From Hedera helix (Eukaryota; Streptophyta; Magnoliopsida; Apiales; Araliaceae), in contig OX359264.1 in the NCBI GenBank assembly GCA_947179155.2, positions 62,502,202 to 62,566,201 on the forward strand: a stretch of 64,000 bases of DNA. The letters are read 5' to 3'. The notes under the pieces are model-generated. The model saw only the letters and a list, made by a program, of their open reading frames with translations. It was not told where the DNA came from and ran no database searches. Below, piece by piece: positions 23,512 through 34,974 of the stretch. The position numbers were made by a program, and so were the translations under genes. Numbering within the stretch: position 1 is the stretch's first letter; the number at the start of each line of letters is the position of its first letter.

Positions 23512-24382
23512 CCCCGAAACTCCCTCACTTGGTACAGGCGATCTCGTCCGTTAATACATACCTTTTTCCTTTAAAACTATATCATTAAATCGTAATACAA
23601 TTCATAAACATGTTTATTTAAACTTACATTCGTCACCTGTCTCAGAATCAAAACATTCACATTCTATACATTAGAACTCAGATCATAAATACATAAATCA
23701 TGACATAGTTTATTACATTTCAAAAATCATATAACTTATGATTTAACTTAACTTAACCTGTGAATACAATCACCTTTCATAACTAATCCATACATAACCC
23801 TGCTTACATATATCTGTTCTATACATGCGAGTTTATTATATATAATATTCGACTTACAATAATACACTATTCGTATCCTATTACAAGTTTTGCTGAATAA
23901 AACTTACATAAATAGCTATCCCAATGAATTTACAAATCATTCATCTCTTTATTAACGACCAAGTTCATAATTAAAACCAAGATGTTAATTAGCTTATACC
24001 TGAACAAATTTATATTTATCTATTGACTTGCCATATTACACAAAGTAAAAATAACAAATTCATTCACGTTCTTATATGTATTTACCATTCCTTACCTTTT
24101 AGCTTAATCGGAACCTCTGGCCTTCTCATACTTTACTTGAAAATATCAGTTTAAGCAAAAATGAGCACGACGGCTCAACAAATTTAACAGTTAACATATT
24201 TCATGCTCGCAGTTTATATACATACATCATACATTTTATAGTATACATATTACCTATGCATCATATCTATTATGCCGTACATTTCAAAACATAACTTCAC
24301 ATATTGCATTTAAACAGTTAATTCACATAGTTGCACAAAGTGCATATTTCAAACATAATTACGACACATAGTCTGTCAAGTA
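23512..24382 (-). mobile_element. Probable old gypsy LTR fragment (called LTR-X here), 3' part
   Basis: The block starts (plus strand) TATAACGTCCCCGAAACTCC, which resembles the TGTGACGCCCCC end shared by the Tekay-type LTRs here. It contains the inverted repeat TGAGCACGACGGCTCA (about 24161-24176), a relative of their conserved stem-loop. The young element at 24383 interrupts it, and it resumes at 34921. Boundaries and family are inferred. Confidence 0.4.
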
Positions 24383-24638
24383 TGTGACGCCCCCAAATCT
24401 AGGCCTACACAGCCCAAACTTGAGTCGTCAAAAGACTACAACAAAATTATTACAACAAAGCACAACGTACAACAATACAGTGTATAATAATACACAACTA
24501 AGTCTTCACTATTATTGCCACACTATTTTACAACACGTGAAGACTAGGATAGCTATTCCTCGGACTCTCACTCCATCCCTCGGCTAGACCCCGTTACGTT
24601 TTCATCTCCTGTTGAAAACAATGGAACAAAAGAAAGGG

Positions 24639-24655
24639 TGAGCTCAAATAGCCCA
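24639..24655 (-). other. Conserved LTR stem-loop (young element, 3' LTR)
   Basis: On the minus strand this reads TGGGCTATTTGAGCTCA: a 6-bp stem with one G-U pair and a 5-nt loop, about 260 nt before the LTR 3' end. Identical copies lie at 31678-31694 and, on the plus strand, at 62638-62654 in the related solo LTR. Confidence 0.5.
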
Positions 24656-24937
24656 GTAAGAAATATCATGACTAAGATAATGACGAATAAATTATCATTA
24701 GCCTTCAACAGTTGAGTTCTTGATAGAATACAATAGACTACAAGGTTTATATCAAAAACTGTAGTTAAATTCTTAAACAATGTTCAGATCAATAATAGCA
24801 GCGGAATGAACAATCTATTAGAAGAATAATGCAGACAATAATGTCCACTCGCTTCTCTTTTTAGTAAAAATATCATCAACTTTTATCATCTGAAATACCA
24901 TTAGTCAAAATAATACAACTTCACAGTTCCTGGTCAT

Positions 24938-25190
24938 AATTATGCAGACCAACAGTTCATCTTTGCACTATGGGCCAAAGACATTCAATATAACACTAAC
25001 GGTCATGATTATACCAGATTCAGCCTTTGGTCATAATCATACCAATCAACAGTTCATCTTTGCACTACGGGCCAAAGACATTCAATATAACACCAACGGT
25101 CATGATTATACCAGATTCAGCCTTTGGTCATAATCATACCAATCAACAGTTCATCTTTGTACTACGGGCCAAAGAGAACATTAACCACGT
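24938..25190 (-). repeat. 97-bp tandem repeat in the young LTR (2.5 copies)
   Basis: AACAGTTCATCTTTGCACTA recurs at about 24950, 25047 and 25144, with near-identical sequence between. The second LTR carries the same array at 31977-32229. Short ORFs reading through it are artefacts of the repeat. Confidence 0.85.
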
Positions 25191-25833
25191 GCCATAAAAG
25201 ACACCGAACAGATGTATCGCCTTTAACCTAGTATATCGCCTTTAACCTATCATCTGTTCAACAATTATATCACATCTGTGCCCCCGGCCACAGATATTCA
25301 CAACAGCTTGATTCTTGATGATTAATACAAATAACAGTGATACAAATGATGAACAGAAGAACAGGATAAACAATAAGTATCGGAAGTTTACTTTGTGCAG
25401 ATTCAAATAATGTCCAAATTGCCAACATGATGTGAAGTGAAATTTAAAATGATATTCAAGCTCCACAATTCAGAATAACGATTACAGTTCAATAGGAATG
25501 TTAAAAAAAAAATAGGAAGGTTCAGTTGAAATAATGAAATTCAACTATTATGGAACATATAATATTTTCAGGAATTATAGAAGCAATAATTCCATAATAA
25601 GTTTCGATTTAGGTGTATGAAAGAAAATAATATCCCTTACCGTAGCAGGTTTGATTAACAAAAGGTGAAGGGAATTAATATCCCTTACCATAGTAAGTTT
25701 GAATAATGAAAGATGAAAAAGATGGTATCCCTTATAGGTATAAAGGAAAATGATATCACTTACGAATATGGAATAAAAGTGTCATGTGATAATTCGTGTA
25801 GACAAATTATTTTCACACGAGACAAATAAAAAG

Positions 25834-26145
25834 GGTTATTCACCAACAGGCGATAATCCGCACCGTAAGGTTATTCCCATCAATTTGAATACGAATAGTT
25901 ATTCACCAAACAGGCGTAATCCGCACCGTAAGGTTATTCCCATCAATTTGAATACGAAGAGTTATTCACCAAACAGGCGTAATCCGCACCGTAAGGTTAT
26001 TCCCATCAATTTGAATACGAAGAGTTATTCACCAAACAGGCGATAATCCGCACCGTAAGGTTATTCTCAAAGATTAATAAGGAATGAATACAAAAGGTTA
26101 TTCACCAACAGGCGGTAAACCGCGCCGTAAGGTTATTCCCACAAT
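25834..26145 (-). repeat. 63-bp tandem repeat array in the young LTR (about 5 copies)
   Basis: The unit GTTATTCACCAAACAGGCG...CCGCACCGTAAGGTTATTCCC repeats with an exact 63-bp period in its central copies (starts 25897, 25960, 26023), with diverged outer copies. The second LTR has the same array at 32873-33184. The related solo LTR has a looser version at about 61265-61520. Because 63 is a multiple of three, an 86-residue ORF stays open through it; I read that as coincidence. Confidence 0.9.
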
Positions 26146-26811
26146 TTAATACATGGAAATAAATGACACAAGAAAGAAACGATATTATTTTCGAGAATCA
26201 AAGAATGATAATCCCTTCAAGTAAGAAAGAAAATAATATCCATTTATGATGATGAAAAGAATGATACCCCTTACCGTAGTAAGTTAGAATATGAAAGAAG
26301 ATAATATTCCTTACCGCAATAAATTTAAGAGTGTGAAAATAATGATAATCCTTACCTTAACACGTGACTGGATATTGATTTAAATGAGGTTGATCAACCT
26401 ATATATTTATAATATAAATTAGTAATTACCACATATAAATTTCAAAGTGTATGATAACTCGTATATTATGAACTATCAAAATTATATACATTTAACATAA
26501 TTTTTGTAGTATAATATAATAACTTTAGAATAGTTTTTAAAATAATATTTCAAAATAAATCTTCTAAAGAAAGCTTTTAAAAATGAATCTTCTAATAGAA
26601 GAGTCTTCTAAAGGAAGATTTGTGAATACCGTGAAAAATAGGAATTTATAAAATTACTACTCTTTAATAAAAGACTTACTTGAAAAATTTCTGCACTCCT
26701 TTTGGCTTTCAAACTCTCAAAATAACCTTACTATTCTCAGAGAAAACTCATAAAATTCTTATAGAAAAATTTTATGTTTTAGGTGTGATTTTTCTATTCA
26801 GCTGAACAAGC

Positions 26812-26819
26812 TATTTATA
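26812..26819 (-). promoter_or_regulatory. TATA box of the young LTR (3' copy)
   Basis: On the minus strand, TATAAATA occurs in the context CCCCTATAAATAGCTTG. The identical copy that would drive the element is at 33851-33858. Confidence 0.5.
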
Positions 26820-27877
26820 GGGGAAAATGGGGGTACTATGCGTGGTAGGTGGGCACTGTGCATTTGGTAGGTGAGAGAGGCTGCGCAAACGTTTTTTTAA
26901 AAAATTTCAATACTTGCACAGTAACTTTGCACAGTAACTTTAAAATTTTCAAAAAGTGAACAGTAATGAACAGTAACTTTTGTCAGCCGATGAATAGTGA
27001 TTTCCGGGAGTGAACAGTGACTCCGGAGTAACTTTTCCGATGTGAACAGTAACTTCCGTCAGTGAATAGTAACTTTTGAAAAATAATAATATTTATTTTA
27101 TTTTATTTTTATTTTATTTATTCTACCTGTGGATCCAACATATAAAATAATGCTACAACAATGATAACAATAATGTAATAAACATGTTACAGATTATTAT
27201 TAATTTAAATAATATAAATTACTGTGTATTTGCTACTGTGACAATTATTTGGTTCAATAATTTTAAAATACAACGCACCAGCAATTATTGACTCAATGAT
27301 ATAAAATGCAGTGTAATGACAATTATTAAATCAATAATGCAAAATACTGTGTGGCAACAATTATTGAATTGATAACATAAAATATTATACAACAACAATT
27401 ATTGATGAAATGATGTGCAACAGTTAGGGTGTCAATTTCAGATCAATAATATAAGACACTGTGCAATACCGTGTGCTACTGTAGAGTACCGCATGCTACT
27501 GTAGAATACCATAAATTACCGTATGCTACTATTCTTTTATCACCAGTATTTAAATAGTTAACACCGTTGACTATTTTTATTTAAAAAGGTTACTTCTGTC
27601 GTTTTCTATATCCGACAATTATTCCGTTGTGGGGTCCACCAATAATTAGTTATTTCGGCGCCGTCGTACGACACGAATATTATATTGCGCCGTCGTACGG
27701 GCAGAACGAATATTCCCCGACAAAACGAATATTCCCCGACAAAAAGAATATTGTCCAACAAGGTATAATTTGCACGAAACATCCTTAACTTTCAATTTTG
27801 TCAATTTAACCATTTACTGTTTCAGGAAAAATATATATGAAGAAAAATTAAATTTTGTATTTCATAAATTCGGGGTC

Positions 27878-29305
27878 TTACAACCTCCCCTCCTTATGAA
27901 ATTTCGTCCCCGAAATTGACGTACCTGGCATTTCGAAGAGGTATGGATACCTAGACTTCATCTCAGATTCTAGCTCCCAGGTCATTTCCTCAATATCTTG
28001 GTTCCTCCATAAAACCTTAACTTGAGGTATAACCTTTGAGCGTAAGATCTGCTCCTTCTTATCTAGGATCTTAACAGGTACCTCCTCATACGTTAAATCT
28101 TCTGCTATAACGTCTGGTTCTAACTCAATGACGTGGTTTGGGTCCTTCACATATTTACGTAACATAGATATGTGAAAAACGTTATGGATGCGAGACATAC
28201 TTGGTGGTAGGGCTAGTCTGTAGGCTACGGATCCTACTCGATCGAGGATTTCAAATGGGCCAATAAATCGAGGGTTGAGCTTTCCTCTCTTTCCGAATCT
28301 CGTAACTCCTTTCCATGGAGAAACACGTAAGAATACATGATCTCCGACGTTGAATCTCTCATCTCTCCGATGAAGATCGGCATAACTCTTTTGTCGTTCT
28401 TGTGCTGTCTGTATTCGTTGTCGGATCATTTGGATCTTTTCGGTCGTTAAGCGTACCAACTCGGGTCCCAACAGTTTTGCTTCTCCTACCTCATTCCAAC
28501 ATACTGGAGAGCGACACTTGCGTCCATATAAAGCCTCGAATGGAGCCATACCTATACTTGCTTGGTAACTGTTGTTGTAGGAAAATTCCACCAATGGCAA
28601 GTACTTATCCCAACTTCCTTTGAAATCTAGTACGCAAAGTCTCAAAAGATCTTCGAGGGTCTGGATCGTCCTTTCCGATTGTCCGTCCGTTTGAGGATGG
28701 TATGCAGAACTAAAACGTAGTTCAGTGCCCATAGCTTTTTGTAGACTGATCCAAAAGCGTGAAGTGAATCTAGGATCTCGATCAGAAACTATGGAAACTG
28801 GCATGCCATGCAATCTCACGATCTCATTTATGTACATACCGGCAAGACGTTCAAGTGAAAAGTTTTCTCGTATAGGCAAGAAATGAGCGGATTTGGTCAA
28901 TCTATCTACGATGACCCAAATTGCATCTAAGCCTTGAGAAACTTTGGGAAGACCCGTCACGAAATCCATATTGATGTGTTCCCACTTCCATTCGGGAACC
29001 TCAAGTGGTTGTAATGGACCCTTAGGTACTTGATGCTCTGCCTTGACACGTTGACAAGTTAGGCACCTTGAGATAAACTCTGCAATCTCCCTTTTCATAT
29101 TGTTCCACCAAAATGTATGTCGAAGATCTCGATACATCTTGGTACCTCCTGGGTGGATTGCAAACGGCGTGTTGTGTGCCTCCATCATGATTTTATGCTT
29201 TAATTCAGGATCGTTAGGAACACAGAGTCGAGAGTTGACTCGAATTATTCCTTTCTCGTCGATTCTTGCTTCGGGAATGGTACCTTCTTGTACTTTCTTT
29301 ATCAT
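27878..29305 (-). CDS. pol: Integrase plus chromodomain of the young Tekay-type element (intact reading frame)
   Basis: 475 codons, open. The zinc-binding region has HPGGTKMYRDLRH and CLTC. The catalytic core has a D in NMDFVTG, a D in VSDRDPRF and an E in TDGQSERTIQTLEDLL, the D,D-35-E set. A C-terminal GPFEIL region and a chromodomain with VKVLWRNQDIEEMTWE then RYPYLF follow; such chromodomains steer integration to heterochromatin. The frame is joined to the upstream RNase H only through a one-base frameshift near 29335, so the ATG at its start is not the natural start. The stop codon TAA lies at 27878-27880, inside the LTR, and is supplied by the LTR end TGTAA. Confidence 0.93.
   Translation of the reverse strand: MIKKVQEGTIPEARIDEKGIIRVNSRLCVPNDPELKHKIMMEAHNTPFAIHPGGTKMYRDLRHTFWWNNMKREIAEFISRCLTCQRVKAEHQVPKGPLQPLEVPEWKWEHINMDFVTGLPKVSQGLDAIWVIVDRLTKSAHFLPIRENFSLERLAGMYINEIVRLHGMPVSIVSDRDPRFTSRFWISLQKAMGTELRFSSAYHPQTDGQSERTIQTLEDLLRLCVLDFKGSWDKYLPLVEFSYNNSYQASIGMAPFEALYGRKCRSPVCWNEVGEAKLLGPELVRLTTEKIQMIRQRIQTAQERQKSYADLHRRDERFNVGDHVFLRVSPWKGVTRFGKRGKLNPRFIGPFEILDRVGSVAYRLALPPSMSRIHNVFHISMLRKYVKDPNHVIELEPDVIAEDLTYEEVPVKILDKKEQILRSKVIPQVKVLWRNQDIEEMTWELESEMKSRYPYLFEMPGTSISGTKFHKEGRL
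27883..27896 (-). other. Polypurine tract of the young Tekay-type element
   Basis: On the minus strand TAAGGAGGGGAGGT immediately precedes the 3' LTR start at 27882. It overlaps the last codons of pol. Confidence 0.9.
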
Positions 29306-29966
29306 GTTTATCAGTTCCGGATCGGTAGCTTGAGCAGCTTTTAATTTTATCGATTAAAGCTGGTTCTACTCGCACGTGAGCAATCTTCGAGTGGGTCCCC
29401 GGTGTCTTTAGCTGTATCTCCATCTTTTGCAAGTCGTACAAAATACACTTTTGTGTTGTCAGCAGTGCACTTGTACTCGCATAAGATTTTCTGCTCAAAG
29501 CGTCAGCTACAACGTTCGCCTTTCCCGGGTGATACTGGATTGTGTGATCATAATCCTTCAACAGCTCAAGCCAACGTCGTTGTCGCATGTTGAGTTCCTT
29601 CTGGGTGAAGAAATACTTGAGACTTTTATGATCCGTATAGATATCCACTTTTTCTCCGTACAAGTAGTGTCTCCAGATCTTCAACGCGAAAACGACTGCT
29701 GCCAACTCTAGATCATGAGTAAGATAATTTTTCTCATAATCTTTGAGTTGTCGAGAGGCATAAGCTATAACCTTTCCATGTTGCATAAGGACACAACCTA
29801 GACCTTTGCCTGAAACATCGCTATATATGACGAATTTTCCTGATCCTGATGGAATGGTCAGAACAGGAGCTGAAACAAGTCTCCTCTTGAGTTCTTGAAA
29901 ACTCTTCTCGTATTCCTCGCTCGAATGATACCGATATCTAATAATCAAACTTTCATCTCTTGGCAT
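29214..29966 (-). pseudogene. pol: RNase H domain of the young element, downstream of a deleted reverse transcriptase
   Basis: The segment contains SFQELKRRLVSAPVLTIP, FVIYSDVSGKGLGCVLMQHG, THDLELAAVVFALKIWRHYL and IYTDHKSLKYFFTQKELNMR, the RNase H of chromoviruses. It ends with PGKANVVADALSRKS before the linker to integrase. Upstream in the right frame only the first residues of the reverse transcriptase domain survive (REIEFCIDLKPDTKPFSKA near 30030). Then the sequence jumps within a few codons to the RNase H linker, so the palm with the YIDD/FIDD motif is missing. The last ~40 codons are out of frame because of the shift near 29335. Confidence 0.88.
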
Positions 29967-29967
29967 T

Positions 29968-30732
29968 CTATGGGAGCCATTTGGTGTTAGGCTTTGGAAA
30001 AGGGCTTAGTATCGGGTTTAAGATCGATACAGAATTCAATTTCTCGGTTTGGGGATAAGCTAGGAAATTCCTCAGGAAAAACGTCAGGAACTCATTAACA
30101 ATAGGAATATCATTCAAGTTTGACGTATTTTTGTTCAAATCAATGACATAGGCTAAAAAGGTTTGACATCCGTTTTCCAATAAACGAATGGTTTTATGGC
30201 TAGAAATAACAGTTATAGATTTCAATGGTTTAGTTGCTTGAATTTGCATGAAAGGTTGATTAGGAATATAAAAACTAATAATCTTATGAAAAAAATCAAT
30301 TTTAGCATGATGGGTAGTCAACCAATCAATTCCTAGAATCACATCAAATTCATGCATCTCCAAAGAAATAAGGTCAACAGGTACTGTGAGGTTGTTGATT
30401 TGAACTAGACAAGATTTATAGATAGTAGATGTAATAGGTATTTCTCCCAATGAGGTTTCAACTGATAAGACAAGATTTAAGTTTTCAGAAGTCAAATTTA
30501 AACGTTGAGCACATGCAGGTGAGATAAAAGAATGGGTAGAGCCAGTATCTAACAGAGCGTAGAATTCACGAGAATTTATGAATAGTTTACCAGTTATCAC
30601 CTCCTTCGGTTTCTTGACTGTTATCGTCAAATCGAATCCCGAGTACTTCATTCGGATCTTCACGTATTTCAACCGTGGGAATACCACTAAATAATTCTCT
30701 AACGAACTGTTTCTCGGATTCCTCAACTTCAT
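29968..30732 (-). pseudogene. pol: Aspartic protease region of the young element
   Basis: The retroviral-type protease core is intact: FYALLDTGSTHSFISPACAQ with the catalytic D-T-G, and FDVILGIDWLTTHHAKIDF. It would cleave the gag-pol polyprotein. The linker ITVISSHKTIRLLENGCQTF follows. Its tail drifts into a wrong frame before the lost reverse transcriptase. A different frame (30587-30856) holds an acidic stretch, VEESEKQFVRELFSGIPTVE, probably the junction from gag; a frame change lies between them near 30600-30650. Confidence 0.85.
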
Positions 30733-30969
30733 CAGTAGTAACGTACCAATGATTTCTATAAGAATAGTATTTTCGATAGACTGCAGTTTCCACGATAGTG
30801 ACTAACTTAACCTGAATTCCTCTAAATTGTAACGCCCAAAAGTATAGAAACATCATTTTTAAATAATCTTGAAAATCATAACTGGAACACCATAAATCCC
30901 AAAGACTTATATGAAACGTCCATATATTCTGGTCCTTTGTTATAGAGCATAACCAGGTGATATGACTCT

Positions 30970-31221
30970 CTAATTAGTGAGTAGATTAAAGGCAATAATT
31001 TCCGCAAGTTCATTATTTCCCTTAATTGCTTCTAAGAACGGATCTGGAACGACTGTAGAAGAGCTTTCACCTTTATCCATACTGGATAGAACACGCATAA
31101 TTTTTGCCTTAGGCAAATGATTCAACTCTGAGTTTGTAAGAAGATTATTCGTCGCCTCTTGTTTTGCAGCTACATTTGTTTCGGTCATTCCATAGTTAAC
31201 CTCCTGATTTCCAGATGCCAT
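30970..31221 (-). CDS. 83-residue ORF directly downstream of the PBS
   Basis: It starts at ATG 31219-31221, about 200 nt after the 5' LTR, and ends at a stop at 30970-30972. It begins MASGNQEVNYGMTETNVAAK and contains LPKAKIMRVLSSMDKGES. I do not recognise it: it lacks the gag core and the CCHC knuckle. It may be the start of gag cut by deletion, or a remnant of an extra leader ORF like the one at 38640. About 110 bp of unrecognised sequence separates it from the protease-side ORF. Confidence 0.5.
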   Translation of the reverse strand: MASGNQEVNYGMTETNVAAKQEATNNLLTNSELNHLPKAKIMRVLSSMDKGESSSTVVPDPFLEAIKGNNELAEIIAFNLLTN

Positions 31222-31403
31222 ACTTAACTGTGGTCACAAAATAATTGTTAGTTCAAACAAACTGACTCATCACTTCATGTCCCTATATTCGAATCAACTC
31301 ATTAGATAATAAAATCTAATTTATGTGGGACACACTAGTGACCGATTCTATTCGTCTCTCCCCTCCTAATTCTAACCCCAGATCTCCATTAAAGACCATA
31401 TCC

Positions 31404-31421
31404 CTAAGCTCTGATACCAAC
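31404..31421 (-). other. Primer binding site of the young element (tRNA-iMet type)
   Basis: On the minus strand, GTTGGTATCAGAGCTTAG follows the 5' LTR directly. TGGTATCAGAGC is the classic initiator-methionine tRNA complement in plant retrotransposons. Confidence 0.92.
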
Positions 31422-34400
31422 TGTGACGCCCCCAAATCTAGGCCTACACAGCCCAAACTTGAGTCGTCAAAAGACTACAACAAAATTATTACAACAAAGC
31501 ACAACGTACAACAATACAGTGTATAATAATACACAACTAAGTCTTCACTATTATTGCCACACTATTTTACAACACGTGAAGACTAGGATAGCTATTCCTC
31601 GGACTCTCACTCCATCCCTCGGCTAGACCCCGTTACGTTTTCATCTCCTGTTGAAAACAATGGAACAAAAGAAAGGGTGAGCTCAAATAGCCCAGTAAGA
31701 AATATCATGACTAAGATAATGACGAATAAATTATCATTAGCCTTCAACAGTTGAGTTCTTGATAGAATACAATAGACTACAAGGTTTATATCAAAAACTG
31801 TAGTTAAATTCTTAAACAATGTTCAGATCAATAATAGCAGCGGAATGAACAATCTATTAGAAGAATAATGCAGACAATAATGTCCACTCGCTTCTCTTTT
31901 TAGTAAAAATATCATCAACTTTTATCATCTGAAATACCATTAGTCAAAATAATACAACTTCACAGTTCCTGGTCATAATTATGCAGACCAACAGTTCATC
32001 TTTGCACTATGGGCCAAAGACATTCAATATAACACTAACGGTCATGATTATACCAGATTCAGCCTTTGGTCATAATCATACCAATCAACAGTTCATCTTT
32101 GCACTACGGGCCAAAGACATTCAATATAACACCAACGGTCATGATTATACCAGATTCAGCCTTTGGTCATAATCATACCAATCAACAGTTCATCTTTGTA
32201 CTACGGGCCAAAGAGAACATTAACCACGTGCCATAAAAGACACCGAACAGATGTATCGCCTTTAACCTAGTATATCGCCTTTAACCTATCATCTGTTCAA
32301 CAATTATATCACATCTGTGCCCCCGGCCACAGATATTCACAACAGCTTGATTCTTGATGATTAATACAAATAACAGTGATACAAATGATGAACAGAAGAA
32401 CAGGATAAACAATAAGTATCGGAAGTTTACTTTGTGCAGATTCAAATAATGTCCAAATTGCCAACATGATGTGAAGTGAAATTTAAAATGATATTCAAGC
32501 TCCACAATTCAGAATAACGATTACAGTTCAATAGGAATGTTACAAAAAAAATAGGAAGGTTCAGTTGAAATAATGAAATTCAACTATTATGGAACATATA
32601 ATATTTTCAGGAATTATAGAAGCAATAATTCCATAATAAGTTTCGATTTAGGTGTATGAAAGAAAATAATATCCCTTACCGTAGCAGGTTTGATTAACAA
32701 AAGGTGAAGGGAATTAATATCCCTTACCATAGTAAGTTTGAATAATGAAAGATGAAAAAGATGGTATCCCTTATAGGTATAAAGGAAAATGATATCACTT
32801 ACGAATATGGAATAAAAGTGTCATGTGATAATTCGTGTAGACAAATTATTTTCACACGAGACAAATAAAAAGGGTTATTCACCAACAGGCGATAATCCGC
32901 ACCGTAAGGTTATTCCCATCAATTTGAATACGAATAGTTATTCACCAAACAGGCGTAATCCGCACCGTAAGGTTATTCCCATCAATTTGAATACGAAGAG
33001 TTATTCACCAAACAGGCGTAATCCGCACCGTAAGGTTATTCCCATCAATTTGAATACGAAGAGTTATTCACCAAACAGGCGATAATCCGCACCGTAAGGT
33101 TATTCTCAAAGATTAATAAGGAATGAATACAAAAGGTTATTCACCAACAGGCGGTAAACCGCGCCGTAAGGTTATTCCCACAATTTAATACATGGAAATA
33201 AATGACACAAGAAAGAAACGATATTATTTTCGAGAATCAAAGAATGATAATCCCTTCAAGTAAGAAAGAAAATAATATCCATTTATGATGATGAAAAGAA
33301 TGATACCCCTTACCGTAGTAAGTTAGAATATGAAAGAAGATAATATTCCTTACCGCAATAAATTTAAGAGTGTGAAAATAATGATAATCCTTACCTTAAC
33401 ACGTGACTGGATATTGATTTAAATGAGGTTGATCAACCTATATATTTATAATATAAATTAGTAATTACCACATATAAATTTCAAAGTGTATGATAACTCG
33501 TATATTATGAACTATCAAAATTATATACATTTAACATAATTTTTGTAGTATAATATAATAACTTTAGAATAGTTTTTAAAATAATATTTCAAAATAAATC
33601 TTCTAAAGAAAGCTTTTAAAAATGAATCTTCTAATAGAAGAGTCTTCTAAAGGAAGATTTGTGAATACCGTGAAAAATAGGAATTTATAAAATTACTACT
33701 CTTTAATAAAAGACTTACTTGAAAAATTTCTGCACTCCTTTTGGCTTTCAAACTCTCAAAATAACCTTACTATTCTCAGAGAAAACTCATAAAATTCTTA
33801 TAGAAAAATTTTATGTTTTAGGTGTGATTTTTCTATTCAGCTGAACAAGCTATTTATAGGGGAAAATGGGGTACTATGCGTGGTAGGTGGGCACTGTGCA
33901 TTTGGTAGGTGAGAGAGGCTGCGCAAACGTTTTTTTAAAAAATTTCAATACTTGCACAGTAACTTTGCACAGTAACTTTAAAATTTTCAAAAAGTGAACA
34001 GTAATGAACAGTAACTTTTGTCAGCCGATGAATAGTGATTTCCGGGAGTGAACAGTGACTCCGGAGTAACTTTTCCGATGTGAACAGTAACTTCCGTCAG
34101 TGAATAGTAACTTTTGAAAAATAATAATATTTATTTTATTTTATTTTTATTTTATTTATTCTACCTGTGGATCCAACATATAAAATAATGCTACAACAAT
34201 GATAACAATAATGTAATAAACATGTTACAGATTATTATTAATTTAAATAATATAAATTACTGTGTATTTGCTACTGTGACAATTATTTGGTTCAATAATT
34301 TTAAAATACAACGCACCAGCAATTATTGACTCAATGATATAAAATGCAGTGTAATGACAATTATTAAATCAATAATGCAAAATACTGTGTGGCAACAATT

Positions 34401-34920
34401 ATTGAATTGATAACATAAAATATTATACAACAACAATTATTGATGAAATGATGTGCAACAGTTAGGGTGTCAATTTCAGATCAATAATATAAGACACTGT
34501 GCAATACCGTGTGCTACTGTAGAGTACCGCATGCTACTGTAGAATACCATAAATTACCGTATGCTACTATTCTTTTATCACCAGTATTTAAATAGTTAAC
34601 ACCGTTGACTATTTTTATTTAAAAAGGTTACTTCTGTCGTTTTCTATATCCGACAATTATTCCGTTGTGGGGTCCACCAATAATTAGTTATTTCGGCGCC
34701 GTCGTACGACACGAATATTATATTGCGCCGTCGTACGGGCAGAACGAATATTCCCCGACAAAACGAATATTCCCCGACAAAAAGAATATTGTCCAACAAG
34801 GTATAATTTGCACGAAACATCCTTAACTTTCAATTTTGTCAATTTAACCATTTACTGTTTCAGGAAAAATATATATGAAGAAAAATTAAATTTTGTATTT
34901 CATAAATTCGGGGTCTTACA
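31422..34920 (-). repeat. 5' LTR of the young Tekay-type element
   Basis: 3499 bp, virtually identical to 24383-27882. It carries the same internal arrays (97-bp at 31977-32229, 63-bp at 32873-33184), the TATA box at 33851-33858, and repeated GAACAGTAACTT motifs at about 33955-34115. Confidence 0.97.
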
Positions 34921-34974
34921 AAGTAGTTCACATAGAACAATTATTACATTTCAACAAGTTCTGAAAAACTCGTC

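Larger units (their letters stand above)
24383..27882 (-). repeat. 3' LTR of the young Tekay-type element
   Basis: On the plus strand it begins TGTGACGCCCCCAAATCTAG and ends AATTCGGGGTCTTACA. It contains at least four families of internal tandem repeats, a stem-loop at 24639-24655 and a minus-strand TATA box at 26812-26819. Confidence 0.97.
24383..34920 (-). mobile_element. Young Tekay/Del-type chromodomain Ty3/gypsy element lacking reverse transcriptase
   Basis: 10,538 bp, flanked by a perfect TSD AAGTA (24378-24382 and 34921-34925). LTRs are 3500 bp (24383-27882) and 3499 bp (31422-34920). By eye they differ at only one base (the A/C in the A-run near 25504/32543) and one G-run indel (near 26830/33868), so insertion is very recent. 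The minus-strand PBS matches initiator-tRNA-Met type, and a polypurine tract is present. The internal region is only 3539 bp. It keeps protease, RNase H, integrase and chromodomain but lacks the reverse transcriptase and nearly all of gag, so it must have moved in trans or been deleted right after insertion. Confidence 0.95.

Noticed and set aside
25786..26046. 86-residue ORF with internal protein repeats (RNPHRKVIPINLNTKSYSP)
   Set aside because: It is the 63-bp LTR tandem repeat read in one frame. It stays open only because 63 is divisible by three, lies antisense to the element, and the diverged LTR at 61265-61520 does not keep the frame.
25834..26145. Possible CRISPR-like array of regularly spaced repeats
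   Set aside because: Units are contiguous tandem copies with no unique spacers, inside a plant LTR. CRISPR arrays do not occur in plant nuclear DNA.
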